44,119 nucleotides of DNA from Oscillospiraceae bacterium. Lineage in GTDB: Bacteria > Bacillota > Clostridia > Oscillospirales > Oscillospiraceae. Of this stretch, positions 9,327 to 16,461 are shown one piece after another (position 1 is the stretch's first letter; the number at the start of each line of letters is the position of its first letter). The DNA lies in contig JAFRDM010000018.1 in assembly GCA_017403885.1 (NCBI GenBank), positions 1-44,119 on the forward strand, in the 5' to 3' direction. Below the pieces are notes generated by a model, which saw only the letters and a program-made list of their open reading frames with translations, did not search any database and was not told where the DNA came from. The position numbers were made by a program, and so were the translations under genes.

Positions 9327-10206
9327 TCAAAGACCCGCCTTGCCGGTCACGGAGAAGGCCTATGCCAAGCTGAATATCTCGCTGGACGTCACGGCCCGGC
9401 GCGCCGACGGCTATCATGACATGCTCATGATCATGCAGACGGTATCGCTCTGCGATGAGCTGACGATCTCTCCCGAGCGCGACGGTCTTGTACACGCCGC
9501 AACCTCGCTGCCATATGTTCCGGGGGACAGGCGCAACCTCGCGGTGCGGGCTGCGCTGCAGTTTCTCGAGCTTGTGGGCGACGGCGAGCGGGGAATGAAG
9601 ATCGCCATCCGCAAAAGCATCCCCGTCGGAGCAGGTATGGCGGGCGGCTCGGCGGACGCGGCTGCGGTGCTGCGCGCACTCAACCGCGCCTACGGCGGCC
9701 CTCTGTCGGAGAAGGAGTTGTGCGCAGTCGGGGAGAAGGTCGGATCGGACGTGGCCTTCTGCCTGCGCGGCGGCACGGCGCTGGCCTCCGGCCGCGGCGA
9801 GATCCTGCAGCCGCTCCCGCCGCTGCCTCCGTGCTGCTTTGCCATCTGCAAACCGGACTTTTCGATCTCCACGCCGGAGCTGTTCAAGAAGCTGGACGAG
9901 GCGAAACTGAGCTGTCACCCGGACACCGACGGCCTGAGCGCTGCGCTGGAAAAGGGCGATCTCGACGGGCTCTGCCGGCGAATGTACAACGTCTTTGAGG
10001 ACGTACCGGACCGCCGCATGCGCACGATCCGGGCGGCAAAGGGCGCGCTGCTCGACTGCGGTGCGCTCGGCGCGCTGATGACCGGAACGGGCTCGGCCGT
10101 CTTCGGCGTGTTCCGTGACCGGGCTGCGGCCGAGGCGGCGTGCGCGACGCTGAAAAAGGAGTACCGTTTCTGCTGCACGGCCGAAACCGTCGGCGCGCTG
10201 CTGTAA
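9319..10206 (+). CDS. ispE: 4-diphosphocytidyl-2-C-methyl-D-erythritol kinase
   Basis: IspE phosphorylates CDP-methylerythritol in the MEP route to isoprenoid precursors. The protein has 295 residues and belongs to the GHMP kinases: AKLNISLDV near the N-terminus (K17 in the position of the catalytic Lys), the ATP loop PVGAGMAGGSADAAA (about 102-116) and GSDVAFC with D144 matching the catalytic Asp. The start is TTG at 9319, inside the end of the alpha-glucosidase gene; no ATG occurs upstream of the conserved AKLN segment, so TTG is the best choice. Translation is probably coupled to the upstream gene. The family assignment is firm; the exact start less so. Confidence 0.93.
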   Translation: MSDQRPALPVTEKAYAKLNISLDVTARRADGYHDMLMIMQTVSLCDELTISPERDGLVHAATSLPYVPGDRRNLAVRAALQFLELVGDGERGMKIAIRKSIPVGAGMAGGSADAAAVLRALNRAYGGPLSEKELCAVGEKVGSDVAFCLRGGTALASGRGEILQPLPPLPPCCFAICKPDFSISTPELFKKLDEAKLSCHPDTDGLSAALEKGDLDGLCRRMYNVFEDVPDRRMRTIRAAKGALLDCGALGALMTGTGSAVFGVFRDRAAAEAACATLKKEYRFCCTAETVGALL

Positions 10207-10330
10207 GGCCGCCTGCCGCTGCCGACCTTCCGCCGCTTTCCCCGCGGGATAGGCAGCGGGGAATTTGAGATTAAGAAAAAGCAAAACCGTCTATACTTGT
10301 GGTATCCATTAAGTGACAGGCGGTTTTTTT

Positions 10331-10936
10331 ATGTCTGAACAGGCAAGGCATCTCAAAGCATGGGAACTGGCGCTGCTGTGCGCGCTGTGTCTCACGCTAT
10401 GCGCCGCGGTATGGGCGCAGGGGCAGACCGAGCGGATCAGCTCCTCCCTGATCCGCCTCCATGTGCTGGCCGCTGACGACAGCGCGGAGGAGCAGGCGCT
10501 CAAGCTGCGCGTACGCGACGCGGTGCTGAGCTTTCTCTCGCCGCGCCTCGAAGGAGCGGAAAGCAAAGCCGAGGCGGGCGAGATCCTGACGCGCTCGCTC
10601 CCTGAGCTGCAAAACGCCGCGGCTGCGGCCGCCGAGGGGCGAACGGTCACTGTCACGCTCACGCGCGAGCCCTATCCCACGCGCAGCTATGGCCCCGTCG
10701 CGCTGCCCGCAGGCGGCTACGACTCGCTGCGCGTGATCCTAGGAAAAGGGGAGGGGCGCAACTGGTGGTGCGTTGTCTTCCCGCCGATCTGTATGAGTCT
10801 GGAGAGCACGGAGCAGTTGGAGCAAAGCGTCGGCGAGGAGAGCTTTCAGATCCTTACTTCCGACGGCACCGCCCTGCGCTTTCGTCTGCTCGAATTATGG
10901 GGCCGTCTGATCTCCGCCCGACAAAAAGACTGCTGA
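10331..10936 (+). CDS. spoIIR: Stage II sporulation protein R
   Basis: SpoIIR is the forespore-made, exported signal that triggers SpoIIGA to process pro-sigma-E in the mother cell. The 201-residue product has an N-terminal hydrophobic export segment (ELALLCALCLTLCAAVWA), then family-typical blocks: SSSLIRLHVLAADDS, ALKLRVRDAVL, YPTRSYGPVALPAGGYDSLR and GRNWWCVVFPPICM. I chose ATG 10331, which has AGGCGG about 8 bases upstream, over an in-frame GTG at 10313. The stop lies inside a terminator stem. Its presence argues that the organism forms endospores. No sigma-F promoter could be assigned with confidence. Confidence 0.9.
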   Translation: MSEQARHLKAWELALLCALCLTLCAAVWAQGQTERISSSLIRLHVLAADDSAEEQALKLRVRDAVLSFLSPRLEGAESKAEAGEILTRSLPELQNAAAAAAEGRTVTVTLTREPYPTRSYGPVALPAGGYDSLRVILGKGEGRNWWCVVFPPICMSLESTEQLEQSVGEESFQILTSDGTALRFRLLELWGRLISARQKDC

Positions 10937-10957
10937 GCGGCATGCTCAGCAGTCTTT
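10925..10957. terminator. Bidirectional terminator between spoIIR and the yhaN-like gene
   Basis: A 14-bp stem (10925-10938 with 10944-10957) around a five-base loop. T-rich tracts lie on both strands, so it can end spoIIR (plus) and the converging yhaN-like operon (minus). The spoIIR stop codon is within the left arm. Confidence 0.85.
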
Positions 10958-10979
10958 CTTATCGGTTGACCTTCGGCTC

Positions 10980-12887
10980 CTAAGTCACGGGCCGACAGGT
11001 GAAGAGGATGATCTGTCGCTCTTTGGCGATCTCCTTGAGGAGATCCATCGCCTGCTTCAGACGCGTCTCGTCGAGATTGACCAGCGCGTCGTCGATGATG
11101 AGCGGGCAGGGCTCGCCCTCCGGGAGAGCCAGCTTGCAGACTGCGAGGCGCACCGCCAGATAGAGCAGATCCATCGTCCCCGCGCTCAAATAGACGCTGT
11201 CGTGCGCCACGGCGTCGGCGTCCGTGCGGGTCATGGCTGAGAAGTCGCGGTTGATCAGCACCTGCGAGTAGCGCCCGCCGGTCACGCGGGACATGTATTC
11301 CGCCGCAACGCGTCCGAGCTCGGGTGAAAAGCGGCTTTGCAGCTCGTCGTCTGCGCCGCGCAGCGTCTCGGCGGCCAGCGAAATATCCTCGTATTCCTGC
11401 TCGAGCAGCGCGTGCTCGGTCTCCATCATGCCAAGCTCGCTGCGCAGGACCATCGTGTCGCCCATGGCAGACAGACGGCCCTTGAGCGTGGCGATCTGTG
11501 CGTTGAGATGCTCGGCCTCGGCACGCTTGGCGTTCAGCTCGCGCCCGAGCCGTGCGGCCTGCGAGCTGCCGGCGACAAAGTCGAGATCAGCCAGAGCGGA
11601 GGCCTCCAGCTGCTCCTGGCGGCGGCGCGCCTGCTCGTAGAGCTCGCGCGTCCGGCGCTCGTTTTCCTCGGCGGCAAGGACGGCGGCATAGCGCCTGCGA
11701 TAGTCCTCCAGCGCGGCGGAAAGTTCGGACGCATGGGCAACGCCGTAGCCTCTCAGGATCGAAGCGCGCTCCTCGCGCGCGTCGGCTGCGGTTCTGCGCG
11801 CCTTGAGATAGAGCGTGAGCAGCACGACCGCGACGATGAGGAACACGCCTGCAGCGGCGATCCACACGATGCTTTCATAGATCGTATAGAGCGTGACGCC
11901 TGCGGCGGTCAGCAGAAAGGACAGGATCAGCCACAGCGGCGAGGCCTTCTTTTTATAGATGTCCTTGAGCTCGACCATCCGCGTGAGCGCGGCGCTGACG
12001 CGATCCTCGACGGTCTGGATATCCATGCCCTCGAAGGTGCTGCGGCGCAGCTCGCCGCGGCACTCGGAAAGACGCTCTATCGCGGCGTCGTGCTCGCCGT
12101 CGGCCTCGCTGAGCGCGGCGCGGCCGCGGCTGAGCGTCTCGATCGATTCGCGGCGCTGGCGCTTTCGGCTCTCGGTCACCTCATTCTCGAGACGTACACA
12201 GTCTTTCTTCGTCTGCTCCAGCTGCCGCTCGAGCGCCTCGATGTTTTCCGCTGAGCCGTCCATATCCTCCAAAAGGCGGCGGGAGTCCTCGATCTTGTTT
12301 TCAAGATCCGGCAGCATGCCGCGGCGGTTATAACGGCGCTTGCGCTGCCAGGCGCGCAGCCGCGCGTCGGCCTCGGTGAAAGAGGTTTCTTCCTCGCCGG
12401 TGGAAACGATGGCGTTGATGCGGCGCTCAAGATCCGGGCTGCCCGACACGGCCACCGAGCCCTGCTCGATAAAGGCGCTGCGGCGGAACACGTCGCGTGT
12501 CACGCCCGTGAGCTGTTCGCCCGCGTTGGAGCCGGTCATGCCGTCCACGCGTATGTTCGTGCCGGTGTAGGTGGCGGAGAATTCGCGCATGGGCGCGCTC
12601 TTTGTGCGCGTGGTACGCGTGAGCGTGATGTCACAGCGGTCGGCCGTCACGTCCATCTGCCCTTCCATCGGCGCGCCGGACCAAGGGGCATAGCGCTGCT
12701 TATCCGGCAGATAGCCGCCGCGCGCCCGCTCGCCGGAGTCGACGCCGTAGAGCATCGCGCGGATAAAGGCGCACCAGGTGGATTTGCCGCTCTCGTTCGG
12801 GGCGTTGATCACGTTGAGCCCCTCATGGAAGGTAAGAGTCTCGTTTTCGAGTTTTCCGAAGGAGGCCGTCAGTTTATTGATCCTCAT
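10980..12887 (-). CDS. YhaN-like AAA ATPase (SbcC/Rad50-related), short form
   Basis: The 635-residue protein starts with an SMC/SbcC-type ATPase half: MRINKLTASFGKLENETL and Walker A APNESGKST (29-37). The C-terminus has the other half, with signature-like YLSAGTMDLLYLAVRLA and Walker B PLIIDDALVNLDETR. Between them are predicted coiled-coil stretches and two adjacent hydrophobic helices (about 317-336 and 340-362), as in Bacillus YhaN, which is membrane-associated. It is clearly shorter than YhaN (over 900 residues), mainly in the coiled coil. It probably works with the preceding YhaO-like nuclease as an SbcCD-like DNA end-processing pair. The genes overlap by 14 bases. DNA repair or competence roles are inferred. 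Confidence 0.85.
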   Translation of the reverse strand: MRINKLTASFGKLENETLTFHEGLNVINAPNESGKSTWCAFIRAMLYGVDSGERARGGYLPDKQRYAPWSGAPMEGQMDVTADRCDITLTRTTRTKSAPMREFSATYTGTNIRVDGMTGSNAGEQLTGVTRDVFRRSAFIEQGSVAVSGSPDLERRINAIVSTGEEETSFTEADARLRAWQRKRRYNRRGMLPDLENKIEDSRRLLEDMDGSAENIEALERQLEQTKKDCVRLENEVTESRKRQRRESIETLSRGRAALSEADGEHDAAIERLSECRGELRRSTFEGMDIQTVEDRVSAALTRMVELKDIYKKKASPLWLILSFLLTAAGVTLYTIYESIVWIAAAGVFLIVAVVLLTLYLKARRTAADAREERASILRGYGVAHASELSAALEDYRRRYAAVLAAEENERRTRELYEQARRRQEQLEASALADLDFVAGSSQAARLGRELNAKRAEAEHLNAQIATLKGRLSAMGDTMVLRSELGMMETEHALLEQEYEDISLAAETLRGADDELQSRFSPELGRVAAEYMSRVTGGRYSQVLINRDFSAMTRTDADAVAHDSVYLSAGTMDLLYLAVRLAVCKLALPEGEPCPLIIDDALVNLDETRLKQAMDLLKEIAKERQIILFTCRPVT

Positions 12888-13989
12888 GACGGACCACCTC
12901 CTCCCGATTGTCGATCGCGGCGAGACCCCAGCGGGCGGCCTGCTCGATATGCAGGCGCTCGGCGTCGGTCTTCGCGGCGTCGTAGCGCTCGCGCAGCTTC
13001 AGCAGGAAGAGCCCGCGCAGCGAATCGTCGCCGGAGCGCTCCCACACGCTGCGACGCAGGCGCGTCTCGTCGCGCAGCTGCAGCTCGAAGAAGAACTCGC
13101 TGAGATTTTCATACAGGCGCGTAAGATCGGGCGGCGCGTCCGTCTCGCCGCGGAGGACGATGCGGTAGATATCGCGCACGGTCTCGTCCGGCAGCCGCGT
13201 ATGGACGGCGAGCAGCGGCTCGGTCTCACTGACGTCGACCTCCATCGTCTCATAGCGGCGGCTGGCCACGGAAAGCGGCCGCAGCGTGCAGTTCCCACCG
13301 CTGAGCTCAATGAGGTTAAGCGTCTTTTCTCCCGTCTCGTCAAAGCCGCGCCCTTCGGGGCAGCCGGGCCAGGAATACCAGGTCGTGCCCGCGCGGCACA
13401 GGCCGCCCGTTTTGTGCACATGGCCCAGCGCGGCGTAGTCCATGCCGCTGCGTGCGAGATCCTCCTCGCTGATCGGATCGTAGATCGAATCGCGCACGCC
13501 GACCTCGCCGTGCAGACAGAGGATATTGTACACGCCCTCCCGCCTCTCGGCGTGAAAGCCGCGCAGCAGAGGTCCGCTGCGCCGATCGGTGAAGGCCGCG
13601 CCGTATACGCAGAAGCCGAGAGAAGAGAGATCAACGCAGCGGATCGCGTTTTCGGAAAAGATGTGGATGTTTTCCGGCAGCTTCAGCCGCGCATAGGGTG
13701 AGCGTTCAGAATAAAAATCGTGGTTGCCCGGCGCGATGAACACCGGAACGCGGATCTGCCGCAGGGCGCGGATCAACTCCTCGCCCGTCTCGTAGAAGGT
13801 GTTGTCGCTGTCCAGCAGATCGCCGGAGAAGAGCACCAGATCGACCTGCTCGGATGCGGCGAGCGCCGCGATGCGGCCGAGCAGATCGCGCTGCTCGCCG
13901 CGGCGGACCGAGGCCTTGCTGGCGCCCAGCCCTTCAAAGGGAGAGTCCATGTGCAGATCCGCCGTGTGCAGGATACGCAGCTCCTTCAC
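12874..13989 (-). CDS. YhaO-like metallophosphoesterase (SbcD/Mre11-related nuclease)
   Basis: This is a calcineurin-like phosphoesterase of 371 residues. Metal-binding motifs are in order: DLH (D11, H13), GDLLDS (D57), GNHD (89-91), a later HGEVG and LGHVHKTG. These match Mre11/SbcD/YhaO exonucleases, which act on DNA ends with a Rad50/SbcC-type ATPase, here the overlapping downstream gene. The start is GTG at 13989, whose last bases overlap the ymdB stop (GTGA); GAGGGGGTGAGG precedes it. The same frame stays open further upstream, but that part lies over ymdB and has no family similarity. The operon order is ymdB, yhaO-like, yhaN-like. Confidence 0.88.
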   Translation of the reverse strand: MKELRILHTADLHMDSPFEGLGASKASVRRGEQRDLLGRIAALAASEQVDLVLFSGDLLDSDNTFYETGEELIRALRQIRVPVFIAPGNHDFYSERSPYARLKLPENIHIFSENAIRCVDLSSLGFCVYGAAFTDRRSGPLLRGFHAERREGVYNILCLHGEVGVRDSIYDPISEEDLARSGMDYAALGHVHKTGGLCRAGTTWYSWPGCPEGRGFDETGEKTLNLIELSGGNCTLRPLSVASRRYETMEVDVSETEPLLAVHTRLPDETVRDIYRIVLRGETDAPPDLTRLYENLSEFFFELQLRDETRLRRSVWERSGDDSLRGLFLLKLRERYDAAKTDAERLHIEQAARWGLAAIDNREEVVRHEDQ

Positions 13990-14759
13990 GTCAGCCTCAC
14001 CCCCTCGGCGGACAGGCAGCGGCCGGTCTCGGGATCGATCTCGAACAGGCAGCCCTCCATTTTGGCGGGCCCCTTTGCTGATTCGTAACGGCGCGGGGGA
14101 TCGCCCATGAACTTGCCGATGCTCTGCTCCGGGTCGATGCCGAGGACGGCGTTTACCGCCCCGGTCATACCCAGATCTGTGATGTAGCCCGTGCCCTTGG
14201 GCAGCACCTGTGCGTCGGAGGTCTGCACATGCGTGTGCGTGCCCCATACGGCGCTTGCGCGCCCGTCAAGCAGGAAACCCATCGCACGCTTTTCGCTGGT
14301 GCCCTCGGCGTGGAAGTCCACAAGGATGATCTTTTCGCGGATCTCCTCCATAAAGCCGTCAGCAATGACGAAGGGGTTGTCGGTGTTGACGTCCAACGTG
14401 AAGCGGCCCATCAGATTGAGTACGCACACATCGCCGAAGTCGGTGGAATAGACCTCGATGCCCTTGCCGGGACACTGCGGCGCGAAGTTGGCCGGGCGCA
14501 GAATGCGGCGCCGCTCCTCCAGATAGGGGCGCAGCTCCGTCCGCGTCCAGGTGTGGTTTCCGAGCGTCACCACGTCCGCCCCGGCGTGCAGGATCAAATC
14601 CGCCTGCTTGGGTGTAATGCCGACAACGTTGGCGTTCTCGCCGTTGACGACGACGAAATCGATGCCCCGTTCTCTGCGGTAGTTTTTCAGGTTGTTGTTC
14701 AGAAAAGCCAGCCCGGGCTCGCCGCACACGTCGCCCACGGCCAGGATCTTTACGCTCAT
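13986..14759 (-). CDS. ymdB: YmdB-family metallophosphoesterase (2',3'-cyclic nucleotide phosphodiesterase)
   Basis: The 257-residue product matches the TIGR00282/YmdB family. In Bacillus, YmdB hydrolyses 2',3'-cyclic nucleotides and affects biofilm genes. Metal ligands are visible: D10 in AVGDVCGEPG, E41-N42 in VNGENAN, N68-H69 in LGNHTW, and the later THTHVQTSDAQVLPKGTGYI block. Length is normal. GGGGAGGCG precedes the ATG, and a promoter lies at 14810-14839. It heads a minus-strand operon with the SbcD- and SbcC-like genes. Family is firm; the physiological role here is by analogy. Confidence 0.92.
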   Translation of the reverse strand: MSVKILAVGDVCGEPGLAFLNNNLKNYRRERGIDFVVVNGENANVVGITPKQADLILHAGADVVTLGNHTWTRTELRPYLEERRRILRPANFAPQCPGKGIEVYSTDFGDVCVLNLMGRFTLDVNTDNPFVIADGFMEEIREKIILVDFHAEGTSEKRAMGFLLDGRASAVWGTHTHVQTSDAQVLPKGTGYITDLGMTGAVNAVLGIDPEQSIGKFMGDPPRRYESAKGPAKMEGCLFEIDPETGRCLSAEGVRLT

Positions 14760-14809
14760 CGCTTCGCCTCCCCGTCTGAAAAGAAGCGTTTACTATAACT
14801 ATAAATAAT

Positions 14810-14839
14810 ATAATAGCACATCTTGCCTGCCGCTATCAA
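14810..14839 (-). promoter_or_regulatory. Promoter of the ymdB operon
   Basis: Read on the minus strand: TTGATA (14834-14839), an 18-base spacer and TATTAT (14810-14815). The region is AT-rich and lies about 50 bases before the ymdB start. No better candidate was seen. Confidence 0.55.
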
Positions 14840-14942
14840 TGGATTTTCTGTTACGGATGGAAAAGGACGGTTTCTTTTTCATAAACTGCACATACTATCC
14901 GTGAAAAAAAGCTGCGCAAGCGCGGCGGAAGGGGAGTACAGG

Positions 14943-15101
14943 ATGAAAAACAACGATCTCTATCTCGGCATGGGCGTGGGGCTTGCGGTCGGCGTGGTTT
15001 CGACGCTGCTGATGCGCCCGAAGAAGAAGGACGTCAAAAGCGCCGTCGCCCGTGTGATCGGCGACATGGCGGACTCTGTGTCCAAAAACATGAGCTGGTA
15101 A
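14943..15101 (+). CDS. Small YtxH-like membrane protein
   Basis: A 52-residue product: one short hydrophobic helix (about 8-24, GMGVGLAVGVVSTLLMR) followed by a basic and amphipathic tail. The layout resembles short YtxH-type gas-vesicle/general-stress-related small proteins of Firmicutes, but the similarity is too weak to name a function. The ATG at 14943 is preceded by GGAAGGGGAGTACAGG, a good ribosome site. It stands alone between the divergent ymdB operon and the tRNA gene. Confidence 0.65.
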   Translation: MKNNDLYLGMGVGLAVGVVSTLLMRPKKKDVKSAVARVIGDMADSVSKNMSW

Positions 15102-15129
15102 AGTTTTTTACAAAAGCGCGAAAAAACAC

Positions 15130-15158
15130 TTGCAAAACGATCCGAGCTGTGCTAATAT
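15130..15158 (+). promoter_or_regulatory. Promoter of tRNA-Arg
   Basis: TTGCAA (15130-15135), a 17-base spacer and TAATAT (15153-15158), ending 29 bases before the mature tRNA 5' end. Confidence 0.7.
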
Positions 15159-15187
15159 GTTCAAGCTGTCGAAGATCAAAACGACAT

Positions 15188-15264
15188 GCGCCTTTAGCTC
15201 AGCTGGATAGAGCGTCTGGCTACGGACCAGAAGGTCAGGGGTTCGAATCCCTTAAGGCGTGCCA
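15188..15264 (+). tRNA. tRNA-Arg (anticodon ACG)
   Basis: A complete 77-base cloverleaf with encoded CCA. The acceptor stem GCGCCTT pairs with AAGGCGT (one G-U pair at the end). The D-arm is GCTC/GAGC, the anticodon arm TCTGG/CCAGA with loop CTACGGA, so the anticodon is ACG, decoding CGN after deamination to inosine. The variable loop has five bases, and the T-arm is AGGGG/CCCTT with loop TTCGAAT. Part of the 3' end is duplicated downstream. Confidence 0.97.
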
Positions 15265-15268
15265 AAAG
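15236..15268 (+). repeat. 33-base direct repeat, copy 1 (tRNA-Arg 3' end)
   Basis: This stretch covers the T-arm, the acceptor 3' strand, CCA and four bases beyond. It is repeated without mismatch at 15404-15436, 168 bases downstream. Such 3'-end copies are the usual footprint of integration of mobile elements into tRNA genes, but no integrase remains nearby. Confidence 0.9.
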
Positions 15269-15296
15269 CGGGCCACCCGTTGGGTGACCCGCTTTT
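15264..15296 (+). terminator. Terminator of tRNA-Arg (repeat type I, copy 1)
   Basis: Stem 15264-15278 with 15282-15296 (one C/A mismatch), followed by a T-rich end. The hairpin with its downstream flank (15264-15313) recurs almost exactly at 15586-15636. Confidence 0.85.
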
Positions 15297-15403
15297 TGTA
15301 TTCCCGTACGAGGGCTGTTCGAACCCCTGACCTCAAAACGCGAAGCGTTTTTTGAGCGCAGCGGAAGGAAGCTGCGAAGCAGGACGCGCAGCGGCAGGCT
15401 TCG

Positions 15404-15436
15404 CAGGGGTTCGAATCCCTTAAGGCGTGCCAAAAG
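15404..15436 (+). repeat. 33-base direct repeat, copy 2 (tRNA-Arg 3' fragment)
   Basis: Identical to 15236-15268. Upstream of it the sequence does not resemble the 5' part of a tRNA, so this is a fragment and not a second tRNA gene. It runs straight into a hairpin of the second type. Confidence 0.9.
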
Positions 15437-15470
15437 AGCCACCCCATATGGGGTGGCTCTTTTGGCACGC
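15425..15470. repeat. Perfect 46-base palindrome
   Basis: Bases 15425-15447 are the exact reverse complement of 15448-15470, with no spacer. The left arm starts within the copied tRNA acceptor end; the right arm is therefore antisense to the last bases of tRNA-Arg. The core matches the hairpin at 15665-15696 (type II). Confidence 0.9.
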
Positions 15471-15585
15471 TTCGCGTGAAAGATCCGCTTCGCTCAAACG
15501 CGAAAGAGGACTCTCGTCCTCTCTCGCGCTCTTCCCATGCGGGACGCAGGCTGCGCGTACGACATCTTTAGTGTAAGGCATAGAC

Positions 15586-15636
15586 AAAAGCGGGCCACCC
15601 AAACGGGTGACCCGCTTTTTGTATTCCCGTACGAGG
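15586..15636 (+). repeat. Type I terminator repeat, copy 2
   Basis: Near-identical to 15264-15313: same arms (15586-15600 with 15605-15619), same T-run and same flank (GTATTCCCGTACGAGG). Only the loop differs. It follows no visible gene. Confidence 0.85.
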
Positions 15637-15664
15637 AAAGCTGAGCCGGGGACCGTTCCGAACG

Positions 15665-15696
15665 CAAAAGAGCCGCCCACATGGGCGGCTCTTTTG
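15665..15696. terminator. Terminator after the phosphoribosyltransferase gene (type II hairpin)
   Basis: A perfect 15-bp stem (15665-15679 with 15682-15696) with a two-base spacer. On the minus strand it lies 8 bases past the stop of the gene ending at 15704, and its right arm there is T-rich. Confidence 0.8.
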
Positions 15697-15703
15697 AAAA
15701 AGC

Positions 15704-16345
15704 TTACAGGAAGCTCGAAATACCGTAGCTGTTGACGAGCGCGTCGAGCTTGACGCCCTCTTTGCACAGCGGGCACTGGGCGGCGGGCACGGAGCGGTAG
15801 TCGCCGAGCACCTTCGCGTGGAACAGCGTCGTGACGGGAAAATCGCCGCAGCTGTCCAGACAGGAGAAGATGCTGCAGATACCCACGGGAATGCCGCCGT
15901 AATAGCGAACGGCCGCGAGCGCCTCCTGCACGGCGCCGCCGGTCGTCACGGAAGCGGCGAGGATCAGGACATGGCGGCTGCGGATCAAGTGCGCGATGTT
16001 CTCGCGGAAGATCTGCAGGTTTCCGGTGGTGATTTCGGGCGTCACGACATAGAGCGTGTTGTGCTCGTTCTCATTGCGGATGCCCTCCTCAATCAGCTCC
16101 TCGGCCAGACACGCGCCGAGGACCTCCGTCCCGTCGAGACACAGGATCGTGTCCACGATCTCGGAGCTGCGATATTTGATCGCCAGCTCGCGCGCGGCCT
16201 GCCGCGCTTCGGCGAGACGGTGCTTGGTATAGGTCATGTCGATGAAATAGTTGATATGGCTGTGGCTCGTGGCAAAATGTCCCTTCGCGATGCGGAGGGG
16301 GATCTCGCTGTATTCGCTGCGGAAATGGACGGTCGGGATTACCAT
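15704..16345 (-). CDS. Orotate-phosphoribosyltransferase-like protein
   Basis: The 213-residue protein has a type I phosphoribosyltransferase fold. The PRPP-loop region reads VLILAASVTTGGAVQEAL (the usual VDDxxTTGG acidic pair is replaced by AAS), preceded by a central strand with DTILCLDGTEVLG. The C-terminal part has several Cys, including CSIFSCLDSC and CPLCKEG, which could bind a metal. The loss of the acidic pair suggests that it may not be a classical orotate enzyme; a regulatory or ligand-binding role is possible. I chose ATG 16345 (AGGAG nine bases upstream) over an in-frame GTG at 16372 without a ribosome site. plsY lies upstream on the same strand, but this gene has its own promoter. 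Confidence 0.78.
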   Translation of the reverse strand: MVIPTVHFRSEYSEIPLRIAKGHFATSHSHINYFIDMTYTKHRLAEARQAARELAIKYRSSEIVDTILCLDGTEVLGACLAEELIEEGIRNENEHNTLYVVTPEITTGNLQIFRENIAHLIRSRHVLILAASVTTGGAVQEALAAVRYYGGIPVGICSIFSCLDSCGDFPVTTLFHAKVLGDYRSVPAAQCPLCKEGVKLDALVNSYGISSFL

Positions 16346-16404
16346 GCTTGCGCGCTCCTTTCTGCTTTTCACAATTCGGCTTCGGATGGACTGTTCTTGC
16401 TTCG

Positions 16405-16433
16405 ATCATATCATATCCCGGCGCGGGAGACAA
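16405..16433 (-). promoter_or_regulatory. Promoter of the phosphoribosyltransferase-like gene
   Basis: On the minus strand: TTGTCT (16428-16433), 17 bases, TATGAT (16405-16410). It lies between the plsY stop and the next start. Confidence 0.6.
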
Positions 16434-16461
16434 GGTGAAACAATACCTGTGCGCGGAAAAC

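Larger units (their letters stand above)
15265..15703. other. Non-coding patchwork of tRNA fragments and hairpins
   Basis: This 439-base stretch has no convincing gene. It holds, in order: a terminator; an inverted copy of 16 bases of the tRNA T-arm (15318-15333, reverse complement of 15232-15247); a small hairpin 15335-15351; a direct copy of the tRNA 3' end (15404-15436); a perfect 46-base palindrome (15425-15470); a second copy of the first terminator (15586-15636); and a last hairpin of the second type (15665-15696). Short open frames on the minus strand reading through the tRNA copies (ending in ALRDSNP or GFEPL-like sequence) are translation artefacts. Confidence 0.85.

Noticed and set aside
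15404..15436. A second tRNA-Arg gene
   Set aside because: Only the T-arm and acceptor 3' strand are present; the 5' half, D-arm and anticodon arm are missing.
15194..15776. Minus-strand open frames containing ALRDSNP and GFEPLTFWSVARRSIQL
   Set aside because: These are translations of the antisense strand of tRNA-Arg and its copied 3' end, a well-known annotation artefact. They lack ribosome sites.
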